Source of the DNA: Euryarchaeota archaeon UBA136 | Lineage (GTDB): Archaea > Thermoplasmatota > Poseidoniia > MGIII > CG-Epi1 | DNA: 21,410 bases | Assembly (NCBI GenBank): GCA_002506485.1 | Contig: DAXQ01000063.1 | Location: 1-21,410, forward strand | Direction: 5' to 3' | In this document: piece by piece, positions 8,215 through 15,623 of the stretch | How the letters are laid out: each line of letters begins with the position of its first letter | Numbering within the stretch: position 1 is the stretch's first letter | Notes under the pieces: generated by a model | Databases searched by the model: none | Seen by the model: the letters and a program-made list of their open reading frames with translations, nothing else | Told to the model about the DNA's origin: nothing | Position numbers and translations under genes: made by a program

Positions 8215-8236
8215 CTAATACTCAAATCTATTTTGG

Positions 8237-9013
8237 ATGGCAGAATCTAAGCAACACCAAAAAGGGAGCACCGAGAAACAGATCATGGTACTCAAGAAGT
8301 TAGGTTTTTCAGATGATGAGGCCCGAATTTATCATGTACTTCTAGTTTCCAAAGAGTCTACAGTTGGAGAGATTAGCAGATCCATAAATTTTTCCAGAGC
8401 CAAGATTTATGGTATAATAGATAATCTGTTATCAGAAGGTATAGTTGTTGAAGGTAATAAGCATCCTAAATCCTACTATCCTGTGGATCCCATGGAAATA
8501 GCTGAAGGAAGGTTAAAGGCCATGGAATCAGCCTCCCTATCAGTGGAATCTGACCTATCCCCATTGTATCAGTCAAAGCCTGTCGATTATCTGGAAACAC
8601 TGACGGTCAAGGATATGGAGATATTCTCTCAAGTGATTTCAATGTGTGAACGGGCTGATGCGTCTATAGATGTAATTGCCTCGATTCTTCCTTCCGAGAT
8701 GCCAAGGAACGTTTGTCGGGCTTTTTCTGATGCGAGTGGAAGAGGTGTTGAGGTCCGGATGCTGTTCCCCAAGAAGGAGACGACGCTTGACCTATCCCGT
8801 TTAGAAGGATTGTTTGAAATAAGATTGGCTCCCGCTATGCCAGCAGCAGGCATGATATTAGTGGATGAAAAGGAATTTTGTGTAGGTGGCCTAGATGTTC
8901 CCGATTCAAACAATATGCTTCTGGGGATGTGGATGAATCAGCCAGAATTAGCTAGACTTGCCAAATTGATTTTTGACAATATTTACGAATCCTCTGAGAT
9001 ATACGAGAGTTAA
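8237..9013 (+). CDS. TrmB-family winged-helix transcriptional regulator
   Basis: The 258-aa protein begins with a short polar segment, then a winged helix-turn-helix at about residues 15-85: LKKLGFSDDEARIYHVLL, then STVGEISRSINFSRAKIYGIIDNL and a basic wing near KHPKSYYPV. This is the TrmB N-terminal pattern. The remaining 170 residues form a C-terminal sensor-like domain resembling the PLD-like TrmB C-terminus, ending with a G-GL-VPDSNN-LLGMW region. At 258 residues it is shorter than sugar-binding TrmB (about 340) and closer to TrmBL2-length proteins. It is divergent from the beta-oxidation operon across 96 bp holding a symmetric repeat over both TATA boxes, so an autoregulated control of fatty-acid degradation is the most likely job. 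The ligand (perhaps acyl-CoA) is not deducible. Leaderless transcript predicted. Confidence 0.85.
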   Translation: MAESKQHQKGSTEKQIMVLKKLGFSDDEARIYHVLLVSKESTVGEISRSINFSRAKIYGIIDNLLSEGIVVEGNKHPKSYYPVDPMEIAEGRLKAMESASLSVESDLSPLYQSKPVDYLETLTVKDMEIFSQVISMCERADASIDVIASILPSEMPRNVCRAFSDASGRGVEVRMLFPKKETTLDLSRLEGLFEIRLAPAMPAAGMILVDEKEFCVGGLDVPDSNNMLLGMWMNQPELARLAKLIFDNIYESSEIYES

Positions 9014-9036
9014 TTTACGAGTTGTATCAGAGCCTT

Positions 9037-9270
9037 TTACAGCCCAGGTATATTTTCAATTCCGGGCAGTGTTCCGAATACATAATAATAGATACTTGCA
9101 GCAATCGCATAAAAGATGATGAAGATTTTCAGGTATCTCATGCCTGCCCTAAATATGAATCCCCAAGTAGAGATGTTGTCTTTTGGCTCCGCATCGGTAT
9201 TCACAAAAGGATCCTTGTCCTTGATATCTATTCTAACCACGGTTCTGTAATTTGAGCGTGAATTAAACAT
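9037..9270 (-). CDS. small single-helix membrane protein, 77 aa
   Basis: I do not recognise the family. The first 38 residues are polar and charged, presumably cytoplasmic; a hydrophobic helix rich in Ile, Tyr, Phe and Ala spans about 46-66 (KIFIIFYAIAASIYYYVFG), and a short Gly/Pro tail follows. The gene converges on the regulator gene with 23 nt between their stop codons, and diverges from the P5C dehydrogenase gene with 52 bp between start codons. The AATATT at 9294-9299 lies 26.5 nt upstream, predicting a leaderless transcript. A 77-codon frame exists on the opposite strand here, but it has no membrane segment or promoter at the right distance, so I prefer this one. Confidence 0.6.
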   Translation of the reverse strand: MFNSRSNYRTVVRIDIKDKDPFVNTDAEPKDNISTWGFIFRAGMRYLKIFIIFYAIAASIYYYVFGTLPGIENIPGL

Positions 9271-9291
9271 TATGCCTATCGTAGGGACATA

Positions 9292-9300
9292 ACAATATTA
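9292..9300. promoter_or_regulatory. shared bidirectional TATA-like element between divergent leaderless genes
   Basis: The palindrome AATATT (9294-9299, within ACAATATTA) is exactly midway in the 52-bp gap: its centre at 9296.5 is 26.5 nt from the minus-strand ATG at 9270 and 26.5 nt from the plus-strand ATG at 9323. No better TATA box lies at the correct distance for either gene, so one element may serve both directions. It is a weak TATA consensus. Confidence 0.5.
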
Positions 9301-9322
9301 ATTCGGTCTTGATGCTCAGAAT

Positions 9323-10942
9323 ATGAGTTCTCATCCTGTCAATGAGCCTATTCTGAACTATGCGCCGGGTAGCGATGAAAGAAAAGCGCTTAAGACAGAA
9401 ATCAATAGACAAATGTCAGAAGTGATTGAGATTCCATGTATAGTAAATGGTAAAGAAATTTACACCAATAATACAGTAACTCAAGTTATTCCACACAATC
9501 ATGGTCATATTCTGGCTAATGTTCACCTTGCCGGACGTTCGGAGATGGAGTCTGCCTGTACCTCGGCAGTTAAGGCCCAATCTGGATGGATCGACATGGG
9601 ACTGGAGGGCCGGGCATCTATCTTTGAGAGATGTGCAGATCTTTTAGCAGGTGATTGGAGGATGAAAGTGAATGCAGCCACCATGCTCAATCAGAGTAAG
9701 ACTGCATTCCAGGCCGAGATTGACGCAGCATGCGAATTGATAGATTTTTGGAGGTTCAATGTGTATTATACGAGGCAGTTTCATGATCAATTTCAACCAC
9801 TTGTCTCTCCTGAGGGTATTGCTAATACAACCGAGATACGCCCCCTAGAAGGTTTTGTTCTGGCTATCACACCCTTCAATTTTAGCAGTATAGCTGGAAA
9901 TCTTCCTAGCGCTCCGGCATTAGTTGGTTGTACAGCTCTATGGAAGCCAAGTCGAAATTCATATTATTCAAATTACATGCTGATGCTTTTGATGATGGAA
10001 GCGGGTTTACCTCCTGGCGTTATCAACTTCTTGCCAGGTTCTGGTGCAGAGATAACGGAGGTTGCACTTTCCAATCCCGATTTTGCCGGAGTTCACTTCA
10101 CGGGTTCCACGACCGTTTTTCAGGGTCTATGGCAACGTGTTGCTGAAGCCTTGCCCAGTCTGAAGGGATATCCACGCGTTGTCGGAGAAACTGGTGGAAA
10201 GGATTTTGTAGTTGCCCACCCCGATTGTGATCGTCAGGGACTTCTGGTAGCATTGTTGCGAGGAGCATTCGAATACCAGGGGCAAAAATGTTCTGCGGCC
10301 AGTAGAGCCTACATCCCCCAATCAGTATGGAGTTCAATTAATGGGGATCTGATATCCGAGATTAAGAAAATCAAAATGGGCGACTGCAGTGATTTCAGTA
10401 ATTTCATGACAGCTGTAATTGACAAGCGCGCATTCGATAAGATTACAGGGTATATTGGTCGAGCCAAGGAGAGGGACTGTTGCGAGATAGTTGTTGGGGG
10501 TGGAAGCGATGATAGTACCGGGTGGTTCATTGAACCTACAATTATTGTGACTAGCAACCCCCAATCAGAATCCATGGTCCAAGAAATATTTGGTCCCGTC
10601 CTGACCGTTTATGTCTATGAGGATAATGATTTTGAAGATGTCTTAGAACTATGTGATAAGTCGTCTCCCTATGCATTGACAGGTTCCATTTTTGCGACTA
10701 GCGAAGAAAATATTCAGAAAGCTTATGAGGCTCTCAGATTTACAGCTGGTAATTTTTACATAAATGATAAACCTACTGGAGCCGTTGTCGGTCAGCAACC
10801 GTTTGGAGGTGCTCGGGCATCGGGAACCAATGACAAGGCCGGAGGTCCATTGAATCTTTTGAGGTGGATATCGCCACGATCTGTGAAGCGCGCCAACATT
10901 CCCTTCCATGACTGGACCTATCCATTCATGGATAAAGATTAG
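9323..10942 (+). CDS. pruA: L-glutamate gamma-semialdehyde (1-pyrroline-5-carboxylate) dehydrogenase
   Basis: The 539-aa aldehyde dehydrogenase oxidises glutamate semialdehyde (P5C) to glutamate with NAD+, the second step of proline breakdown and part of arginine/ornithine breakdown. The N-terminus NEPILNYAPGSDERKAL and the overall length match the ALDH4A1/stand-alone P5CDH branch rather than the PutA fusion. The catalytic cysteine is C323 in YQGQKCSAASRAY, and the general base region carries E289 in GETGGKDFVVAHP; a GSTTVFQGLW motif forms part of the NAD site. No proline dehydrogenase gene is in the window, so the partner enzyme is elsewhere. The ATG lies 26.5 nt from the shared AATATT, so the transcript is probably leaderless. 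The gene ends 7 nt before the 3' end of the convergent tRNA-Ile gene. Confidence 0.93.
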   Translation: MSSHPVNEPILNYAPGSDERKALKTEINRQMSEVIEIPCIVNGKEIYTNNTVTQVIPHNHGHILANVHLAGRSEMESACTSAVKAQSGWIDMGLEGRASIFERCADLLAGDWRMKVNAATMLNQSKTAFQAEIDAACELIDFWRFNVYYTRQFHDQFQPLVSPEGIANTTEIRPLEGFVLAITPFNFSSIAGNLPSAPALVGCTALWKPSRNSYYSNYMLMLLMMEAGLPPGVINFLPGSGAEITEVALSNPDFAGVHFTGSTTVFQGLWQRVAEALPSLKGYPRVVGETGGKDFVVAHPDCDRQGLLVALLRGAFEYQGQKCSAASRAYIPQSVWSSINGDLISEIKKIKMGDCSDFSNFMTAVIDKRAFDKITGYIGRAKERDCCEIVVGGGSDDSTGWFIEPTIIVTSNPQSESMVQEIFGPVLTVYVYEDNDFEDVLELCDKSSPYALTGSIFATSEENIQKAYEALRFTAGNFYINDKPTGAVVGQQPFGGARASGTNDKAGGPLNLLRWISPRSVKRANIPFHDWTYPFMDKD

Positions 10943-10949
10943 AATAATC

Positions 10950-11027
10950 TGGTGGGCCCGACCGGATTTGAACCGGTGGCCTCCCGGTTATCAGCCGGGT
11001 GCTCCAACCAGGCTAAGCTACGGGCCC
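10950..11027 (-). tRNA. tRNA-Ile (anticodon GAT), CCA encoded
   Basis: The minus strand folds into a complete cloverleaf: acceptor GGGCCCG (11027-11021) pairs with CGGGCCC (10960-10954), discriminator A at 10953, and CCA at 10952-10950 is encoded. The anticodon arm is CCCGG-CTGATAA-CCGGG with anticodon GAT, which reads ATC/ATT isoleucine codons. The T arm is ACCGG-TTCAAAT-CCGGT. No intron is present. It converges on pruA with 7 nt between. A TATA-like TTTAATATT on the plus strand at 11054-11062 lies about 31 nt upstream. Confidence 0.97.
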
Positions 11028-11053
11028 AATTATTTTGCTACCAGACTAGGGGA

Positions 11054-11062
11054 TTTAATATT
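11054..11062 (-). promoter_or_regulatory. TATA box of tRNA-Ile
   Basis: The element reads AATATTAAA on the minus strand, centred about 31 nt before the mature 5' end of the tRNA, giving a predicted 5-nt 5' leader for RNase P to remove. It lies in the 126-bp gap between the tRNA and the ATP synthase operon; the rest of that gap holds the ATP synthase promoter and nothing else I can support. Confidence 0.5.
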
Positions 11063-11109
11063 TCATGGTATCAAGAAAAGCCTAGAAGTAATTATTTTCG
11101 GCCGTATTC

Positions 11110-11117
11110 TTTTATAG
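11110..11117 (+). promoter_or_regulatory. TATA box of the A-type ATP synthase operon
   Basis: TTTTATAG is centred about 40 nt before the atpH ATG at 11154. Transcription would start near 11140, leaving a leader of about 14 nt (ATTTATTTGAGTC region) without a clear Shine-Dalgarno sequence. Confidence 0.55.
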
Positions 11118-11153
11118 ACCTATTACCCTGTAAATGTACTATTTATTTGAGTC

Positions 11154-11477
11154 ATGTCCCGAACCGATTTACTAGAGAAGATTAAGAATGCAGAAGCGTC
11201 TGCAAGTAGTGAGGTGAAGAAGGCTGAAAAGGAACAGATTTCAGCTATGAATAGGATACCTCTCGACCAAGAAGAATTAATTTCAAAAGAAAGAAAATCT
11301 GCTGAAAAGAAATCTAAAAAAGAGATTAAAGAAGCTATGGAAGAAATAAATAAGTTGAAGACAAAGATCCTTAAAAATGGAGAAAAAGATAATTCAGGTA
11401 TGAAGTCTAAAGCTGAAGCCAGAATAGATAATGCTTCTCAAAAATTTGTGGATACTTTTTTGGAGAGTTTATCTTAA
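11154..11477 (+). CDS. atpH: A-type ATP synthase subunit H (peripheral stalk)
   Basis: This 107-aa, strongly charged Lys/Glu/Ala-rich protein lacks hydrophobic segments and is predicted almost wholly alpha-helical coiled coil, with a short N-terminal LLEKIKNAEASA region typical of subunit H. Subunit H pairs with subunit E to form the peripheral stalks that hold the catalytic head against the membrane subunit I. Its identity rests on composition, size and its position as first gene in a canonical H-I-K-E-C-F-A-B-D cluster rather than on catalytic residues. It shares one nucleotide with the next gene (TAATG), so translation is coupled. It is the promoter-proximal gene, preceded by a TATA box about 40 nt away. 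Confidence 0.82.
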   Translation: MSRTDLLEKIKNAEASASSEVKKAEKEQISAMNRIPLDQEELISKERKSAEKKSKKEIKEAMEEINKLKTKILKNGEKDNSGMKSKAEARIDNASQKFVDTFLESLS

Positions 11478-13429
11478 TGCTTAAGTCAGAAGACATGTCG
11501 CGGATGACTATAAGTGGTCATAAACAAAATTTATCAGATTTATCTAATTTATTAGATAAGCATCAATTAATTCATCTTATTGATTATAACAATGAGGATG
11601 ATGGTTTTAAGATTGGTTCTTCGTTGAGTTATGGTGCACAGACATCAGAGTTGTTAGTAAAAATACGCTCAGTTATTAAGTTATTAGAAGTTTCAGCTTC
11701 TCCTCCTACAAGTCCAAAATTAGTTTCAGATATTGAGAAAGAAATTAGTGAAATAGATAGTATAGCTTCTCAGGCACATAAATTGAATGATACGCAAAGA
11801 GATTTTGACAGGCAAATTGAAGAAGTAGAATCTCAATTAGAGCAAGTAAGCTATTTTGAAGAAATTGATTTAGATTTAGATTTATTAAGTGGCTATTCAA
11901 GTATGCAAGTATTTGCAGGCAATATTCCCGAAGATTCAGATTTGAGTTTATTGAATAAGATGAAAGATGTGGAAATTATAAAATCTAATGATATAACTGT
12001 AGTTTTTGTTGCTTCAACCTCATCTGAAGAAGTTGAACGTGTTCTTTTAGATCAAGGTTTTCGATCAATAGATGTACCTCTAGTTTCAGGTATGCCTTCA
12101 ACAGTTAAATCTCGATTAGAATCTAATCTTTCTAAATTAAATAGTGAAAAAGAAGCAATAAATCATGAAATTCAGGCAATATCCACTAGACATGGTGATT
12201 GGTTGGTAGCGTGTGAAGAGCATTATTCTGCATTATCGGAGAAGTCAAGTTTACCTCTTAAGTTGGCTACAACTGACAACATGTTTGTTTTAGATGGCTG
12301 GGTCCCCACAAATTCAGTATCTGATCTTCAACAAGCTTTACAGAAGTTAGACATTTATTATGAAGTTGGTGAAAAGAGCGAACTCGAACCTCCTATCAAG
12401 TTAGATAATCCAGAAGTTATGAAACCTTTTGAATTATTTACCAAACTTTACAGTACACCTAAGCATTGGGAGTTTGAACCCACAGCAATTATATTCTTGA
12501 CATATCCTCTATTTTTTGGTATGATGGTGGGTGATGCAGGTTATGGTTTAGCGTATATCTTATTTGGTCAGTTTATAATAACTAAATTTGGTTATTCAAA
12601 TGAGTTGGCTGCACTTGGCAAAATTCTCAGAATGGCTGGTCTCTGGACTTTGTTTTTTGGAACTTTTATTTTTGCAGAAGCGTTTGGGCAAACATTTTAT
12701 CTTATTGGAAATGATTATCTAGGTTTTACTTCATTTGTTTTTGGAGAGCACTTTGGACCTACTTTTAATGTTCCTTTAATAGAAAATCCTCATCCTCCTT
12801 GGCAACTACCAATACACAAATTTAGTCCATATGGAGCTCAATTGATGCTTCTTTCCTCAGTGATAATTGGATTTATCCATGTGTCACTAGGATTTATTCT
12901 TGGTTTTATTAATGAATTAAAACATCATAATTTGAAACATGCCTTATATTCTAAAATGTCATTCCTTTTGATTCTTTGGGGTGGAGTTATTGCTCTGGTT
13001 TCAGTAGTAGGTTTGTTACCTGAATTTGCTAAACTTTTAGGGATAGTAGTTTTATTAGTTGGTTTGACACTTGCAGTATTAGGTGAAGGTATTGTTGGAA
13101 TTTTAGAATTCCCTACTGTATTTTCCAATGTTATTTCTTATGCTCGTATTGGAGCTATTGGCCTTAGTGATTACGGGCTGGCTTTTACTGTAAACTTTAT
13201 AGCTTTTAATTTAATAGGATTAGAGGGTATCATGGCAGTATTCGCAATTTTAATTTTATTAATAGGGCACTTAACAGTGTTCACACTTGGAATAATTGGA
13301 ACCGGCATAAATTCGCTAAGATTGCAATATGTCGAGTTCTTTACTAAATTCGTGCAAGGAGGGGGCACACTTTACGATCCTTTCGGTTATAATCGAAAGT
13401 ACACAAATGAAAACGAGGTAATACCATGA
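11477..13429 (+). CDS. atpI: A-type ATP synthase subunit I (subunit a, membrane stator)
   Basis: The 650-aa protein has a cytoplasmic N-terminal half (about 1-330, with coiled-coil stretches) that binds peripheral stalks, and a C-terminal half with seven or eight membrane helices forming the ion half-channels. The essential arginine is R557 in SYARIGAIGL, equivalent to the conserved arginine of V-type subunit a that faces the rotor glutamate. The C-terminal signature RLQYVEFFTKFVQGGG near 615-630 is diagnostic, as are FFGMMVGDAGYG at about 345 and an HPPW segment in the loop. The N-terminal half is very AT-rich (base-composition finding). The stop overlaps the atpK start by 4 nt (ATGA). A GGAG lies about 11 nt upstream of the start. 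Confidence 0.95.
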   Translation: MLKSEDMSRMTISGHKQNLSDLSNLLDKHQLIHLIDYNNEDDGFKIGSSLSYGAQTSELLVKIRSVIKLLEVSASPPTSPKLVSDIEKEISEIDSIASQAHKLNDTQRDFDRQIEEVESQLEQVSYFEEIDLDLDLLSGYSSMQVFAGNIPEDSDLSLLNKMKDVEIIKSNDITVVFVASTSSEEVERVLLDQGFRSIDVPLVSGMPSTVKSRLESNLSKLNSEKEAINHEIQAISTRHGDWLVACEEHYSALSEKSSLPLKLATTDNMFVLDGWVPTNSVSDLQQALQKLDIYYEVGEKSELEPPIKLDNPEVMKPFELFTKLYSTPKHWEFEPTAIIFLTYPLFFGMMVGDAGYGLAYILFGQFIITKFGYSNELAALGKILRMAGLWTLFFGTFIFAEAFGQTFYLIGNDYLGFTSFVFGEHFGPTFNVPLIENPHPPWQLPIHKFSPYGAQLMLLSSVIIGFIHVSLGFILGFINELKHHNLKHALYSKMSFLLILWGGVIALVSVVGLLPEFAKLLGIVVLLVGLTLAVLGEGIVGILEFPTVFSNVISYARIGAIGLSDYGLAFTVNFIAFNLIGLEGIMAVFAILILLIGHLTVFTLGIIGTGINSLRLQYVEFFTKFVQGGGTLYDPFGYNRKYTNENEVIP

Positions 13430-13770
13430 ACAGGAAAAACAACCTATACCTTTTGGCAGCAATGCTTTTCGTAGCATTGTTGGCAATGCCGGCAGTAAGT
13501 GCTGATAGTCATGAAGACAATCAGAACACAGTAGACGCAGCAAAAGAAAATGCTAAAGGTTACATTGCTATTGGAGCAGGACTAGCCGTAGGATTAGCTG
13601 GTATTGGAACTGGGTTAGCCCAGAGCAATATTGGTTCCGCAGCAGTTGGAGCTGTAGCAGAAGACGATAAGAATTTCACGAATGGCTTAATTTTTACAGC
13701 TATTCCAGAAACTGTCGTTATCTTTGGTTTGGTTATTTCAGCTTTGCTCATATTTGTAATGGGCGCTTAG
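13426..13770 (+). CDS. atpK: A-type ATP synthase subunit K (proteolipid, c-ring)
   Basis: The 114-aa proteolipid begins with a cleavable-looking signal peptide (residues 1-26, ending AVSA before DSHE), a short acidic segment, and one hairpin of two membrane helices (about 44-78 and 86-113). The ion-carrying glutamate is E95 in AIPETVVIFG on helix 2, and Q66 in GTGLAQSNIG lies on helix 1; Thr96 follows the glutamate. It is a single-hairpin subunit, so the ring would carry one site per protomer. The signal peptide is seen in some archaeal proteolipids. The start is preceded by GAGGT at a 6-nt spacing and overlaps the atpI stop. Base composition is less AT-rich than neighbours. Confidence 0.95.
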   Translation: MNRKNNLYLLAAMLFVALLAMPAVSADSHEDNQNTVDAAKENAKGYIAIGAGLAVGLAGIGTGLAQSNIGSAAVGAVAEDDKNFTNGLIFTAIPETVVIFGLVISALLIFVMGA

Positions 13771-13771
13771 A

Positions 13772-14314
13772 ATGGGTCTTGAGGAAATTCTCAAGCAAGT
13801 CGAGGAGACTGGCCGAGAGAAAGCTGCAGCAATTCGCAAAGAGACAACAGACGATGTAGAGTCTAAGATGAAGGAAGCTTCAGTTGAAGCTAAAAACAAG
13901 GCAGATTCAATTATGACAGAGTCTTCTAGAAAAATTGAGCAATTGAGGCAGCAAGAGATTCCATCCGCAGAATTAGAAGTTAAACGAAATCAATTAGAAA
14001 TTCAAAAAGAGTTACTTTCATCTACTAAGGCTACAGCAATGTCAAAGTTAGAAAATCTTAATTCAAAGGCTTTGAAAAAGATATATTCTAGCCTTTTACA
14101 AGGAGTTCCTAATGATGGTAAATTATTTTGTCGTAAAAAGGATAGCTTAATTTTCAAGGGGATAAGTAAATTGTCTCATGGTGGAAATATTGATGAAATA
14201 GGTTTCATTATAGAATCTGGAGATTTTAGGCTGGATTTTAGGTTTGTTACTTTAGTAGAAAGAGCTTGGCAAGACAATTTGTCATTAGTTAGTGAGGTAT
14301 TATTTACTAAATGA
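13772..14314 (+). CDS. atpE: A-type ATP synthase subunit E (peripheral stalk)
   Basis: The 180-aa protein has a long N-terminal helical, charge-rich region (about 1-95, EETGREKAAAIRKET and onward) that forms a coiled coil with subunit H, and a globular C-terminal half with alternating beta and helix (SLIFKGISKLSHGG, FIIESGDFRLDFRF) that caps subunit B. Size and layout match archaeal and vacuolar subunit E. It starts 1 nt after the atpK stop and its own stop overlaps the atpC start by 4 nt (ATGA). No strong Shine-Dalgarno sequence precedes it, so it probably depends on coupled translation. Confidence 0.9.
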   Translation: MGLEEILKQVEETGREKAAAIRKETTDDVESKMKEASVEAKNKADSIMTESSRKIEQLRQQEIPSAELEVKRNQLEIQKELLSSTKATAMSKLENLNSKALKKIYSSLLQGVPNDGKLFCRKKDSLIFKGISKLSHGGNIDEIGFIIESGDFRLDFRFVTLVERAWQDNLSLVSEVLFTK

Positions 14315-15324
14315 GTAACTATGCTTACGTAGCTACCAGAGCACGTTCTAGGCGCTCACGTTTACTTCCTTCTGAAGCTTATAATCAGCTTTTGAATCTT
14401 GAGTTATCTGAAATTGCTAGATATATTCAAGATTTGGAATATCGTAGAGAAATAGATCGTTATGGTTCAAAGTTAAGTGGCGCCGATTTGATTGAAACTG
14501 CCCTAGTTGATAATTTGGCAGAAAATATCGGTGATTTTCTTAGTTTTAGTACTGGTCAGCTTCGTGAGTTATTAACTATTTATGCGGAAAAATATAGAGT
14601 TGAAAATTTGAAGAATATACTGAGAGGAATAAATCAAAATATGCCTTCTGAAGACATTGAAAGACTGGTGTGTCCTCTTAATAATTCAGATAAAGAATTG
14701 TATGGTAGGTTGTATGATTCTAAATCAATTGAGGAAACTATTACCATGTTAGAGGGAACTAACTATTATTCAACACTTAGAAGAGCAATTGAAGGGCGCA
14801 GTACTGATAGTCTTCAACCCTTGGAGGATGCTTTAGATCTAACATATTATAGAGATTTGGTAGATAACTTACCATCCGGAGGTCCTGATGCTGAAGTTTA
14901 TCATAATTTTATACAGTTAGAGGTTGACATTGCAAATTTGAAAACGGTATTACGTATGCGTCATCGAGGAATAAAAGGTCACAAGGAGCTTTTAATTAAT
15001 GGAGGTACTCTCAAAGTGGATTTACTTTCCTCAGTACAATCACTATCAGATTTATCTAATATGTTGGAAGGCACTAAATTCCAAGAATACATTATACCTT
15101 ATATCAAAGAAGATAAACCTGATTTAAATTCCTGTGTTCATGCACTTGATGAGTTCGTGGCTAAGCGCTCAAAAAGATTTTCTTATCTTTACCCATTATC
15201 TATTTTACCTGTTCTTGATTATTTATTAAAAAAGGAACGAGAGGTTCGTAATCTGAGAGCAATTGTTCGTGGTAAACAGACTGGCCTTTCAAATGAAAAA
15301 ATAGAAGAATTGGTGGTGGTGTAA
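14311..15324 (+). CDS. atpC: A-type ATP synthase subunit C (V-type subunit d homolog)
   Basis: This 337-aa all-helical soluble protein belongs to the V-type d/A-type C family: the N-terminus YAYVATRARSRRSRLLPSEAYNQLLN and the later YRVENLKNILRG and KEREVRNLRAIVRGKQTGL segments are family hallmarks. It sits as a funnel on the K-ring and links it to the central stalk subunits D and F. The length is normal. It overlaps atpE by 4 nt at its start and shares one nucleotide with atpF at its end, inside a run of nine genes with gaps no larger than 4 nt. Confidence 0.94.
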   Translation: MSNYAYVATRARSRRSRLLPSEAYNQLLNLELSEIARYIQDLEYRREIDRYGSKLSGADLIETALVDNLAENIGDFLSFSTGQLRELLTIYAEKYRVENLKNILRGINQNMPSEDIERLVCPLNNSDKELYGRLYDSKSIEETITMLEGTNYYSTLRRAIEGRSTDSLQPLEDALDLTYYRDLVDNLPSGGPDAEVYHNFIQLEVDIANLKTVLRMRHRGIKGHKELLINGGTLKVDLLSSVQSLSDLSNMLEGTKFQEYIIPYIKEDKPDLNSCVHALDEFVAKRSKRFSYLYPLSILPVLDYLLKKEREVRNLRAIVRGKQTGLSNEKIEELVVV

Positions 15325-15623
15325 TGGAGATAGGTGTTGTTGGTAATGATTTATTTACTATTGGTTTTAGATTAGTAGGCATTGAGAAGTGGTTCAATGT
15401 TAATGAAGAGGTACCCGTTGAAAATGCGATTAAAACTGCATTGCAGGATAAAGAAATAGGAGTCCTTGTTATACACGATGAGGATTGGAAAGAATTAGAT
15501 ACTACTTTACGTAAGAAGTTAAGTAATAGTGTAAAACCGACGGTAATAGCCATCGGTGCTGAAGTTGATGAAGGTCTTAGAGACCGTATCAAAACAGCTG
15601 TAGGAGTTGACCTATGGAATTAA
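15324..15623 (+). CDS. atpF: A-type ATP synthase subunit F (central stalk)
   Basis: This 99-aa protein has the alternating beta-helix CheY-like fold of subunit F: MEIGVVGNDLFTIGFRLVGI at the start, GVLVIHDEDW in the middle and PTVIAIG near the C-terminus. Subunit F binds the rotor subunit D in the central stalk and influences catalysis. Length is typical (100 aa). The start overlaps the atpC stop by one nucleotide, and its 3' end overlaps atpA by 10 nt, the largest overlap in the operon. Confidence 0.94.
   Translation: MEIGVVGNDLFTIGFRLVGIEKWFNVNEEVPVENAIKTALQDKEIGVLVIHDEDWKELDTTLRKKLSNSVKPTVIAIGAEVDEGLRDRIKTAVGVDLWN

Larger units (their letters stand above)
8161..8222. repeat. inverted repeat, 16-bp arms 15/16 matched, enclosing both divergent TATA boxes: candidate operator
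   Basis: The left arm at 8161-8176 is AGTATTACTATATAAA. The right arm at 8207-8222, reverse-complemented, is AGTATTAGTATATAAA, a match in 15 of 16 positions. The spacer is 30 bp and arm centres are 46 bp apart. Part of each arm is the TATA element for one of the two divergent genes, but the match extends about 7 bp further, toward the start codons, as AGTATTA. The left side also forms a perfect local palindrome TAGTA-T-TACTA at 8160-8170. Symmetric protein sites overlapping both TATA boxes would let one regulator repress the beta-oxidation operon and its own gene together. The divergent TrmB-type protein is the obvious candidate ligand; that link is inference. Confidence 0.65.

Noticed and set aside
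9022..9255. 77-codon plus-strand frame opposite the small membrane protein gene
   Set aside because: No membrane or domain pattern and no promoter at a suitable distance; the minus-strand frame has a clean helix and a TATA-like element 26.5 nt upstream.
10936..10950. AGATT/AATCT inverted repeat between pruA and tRNA-Ile
   Set aside because: The 5-bp AT-rich stem is weak and expected by chance in this DNA.
10908..11117. Open frames on the plus strand across the tRNA-Ile gene (containing a WARPDLNRWPPGYQPGAPTRLSYG-like stretch split over the antisense)
   Set aside because: This is the well-known spurious translation of a tRNA antisense strand; the tRNA cloverleaf explains the sequence completely.
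11866..11884. Tandem GATTTA units in atpI
   Set aside because: Three short units coding Asp-Leu repeats in an AT-rich gene; no sign of a mobile or regulatory repeat.
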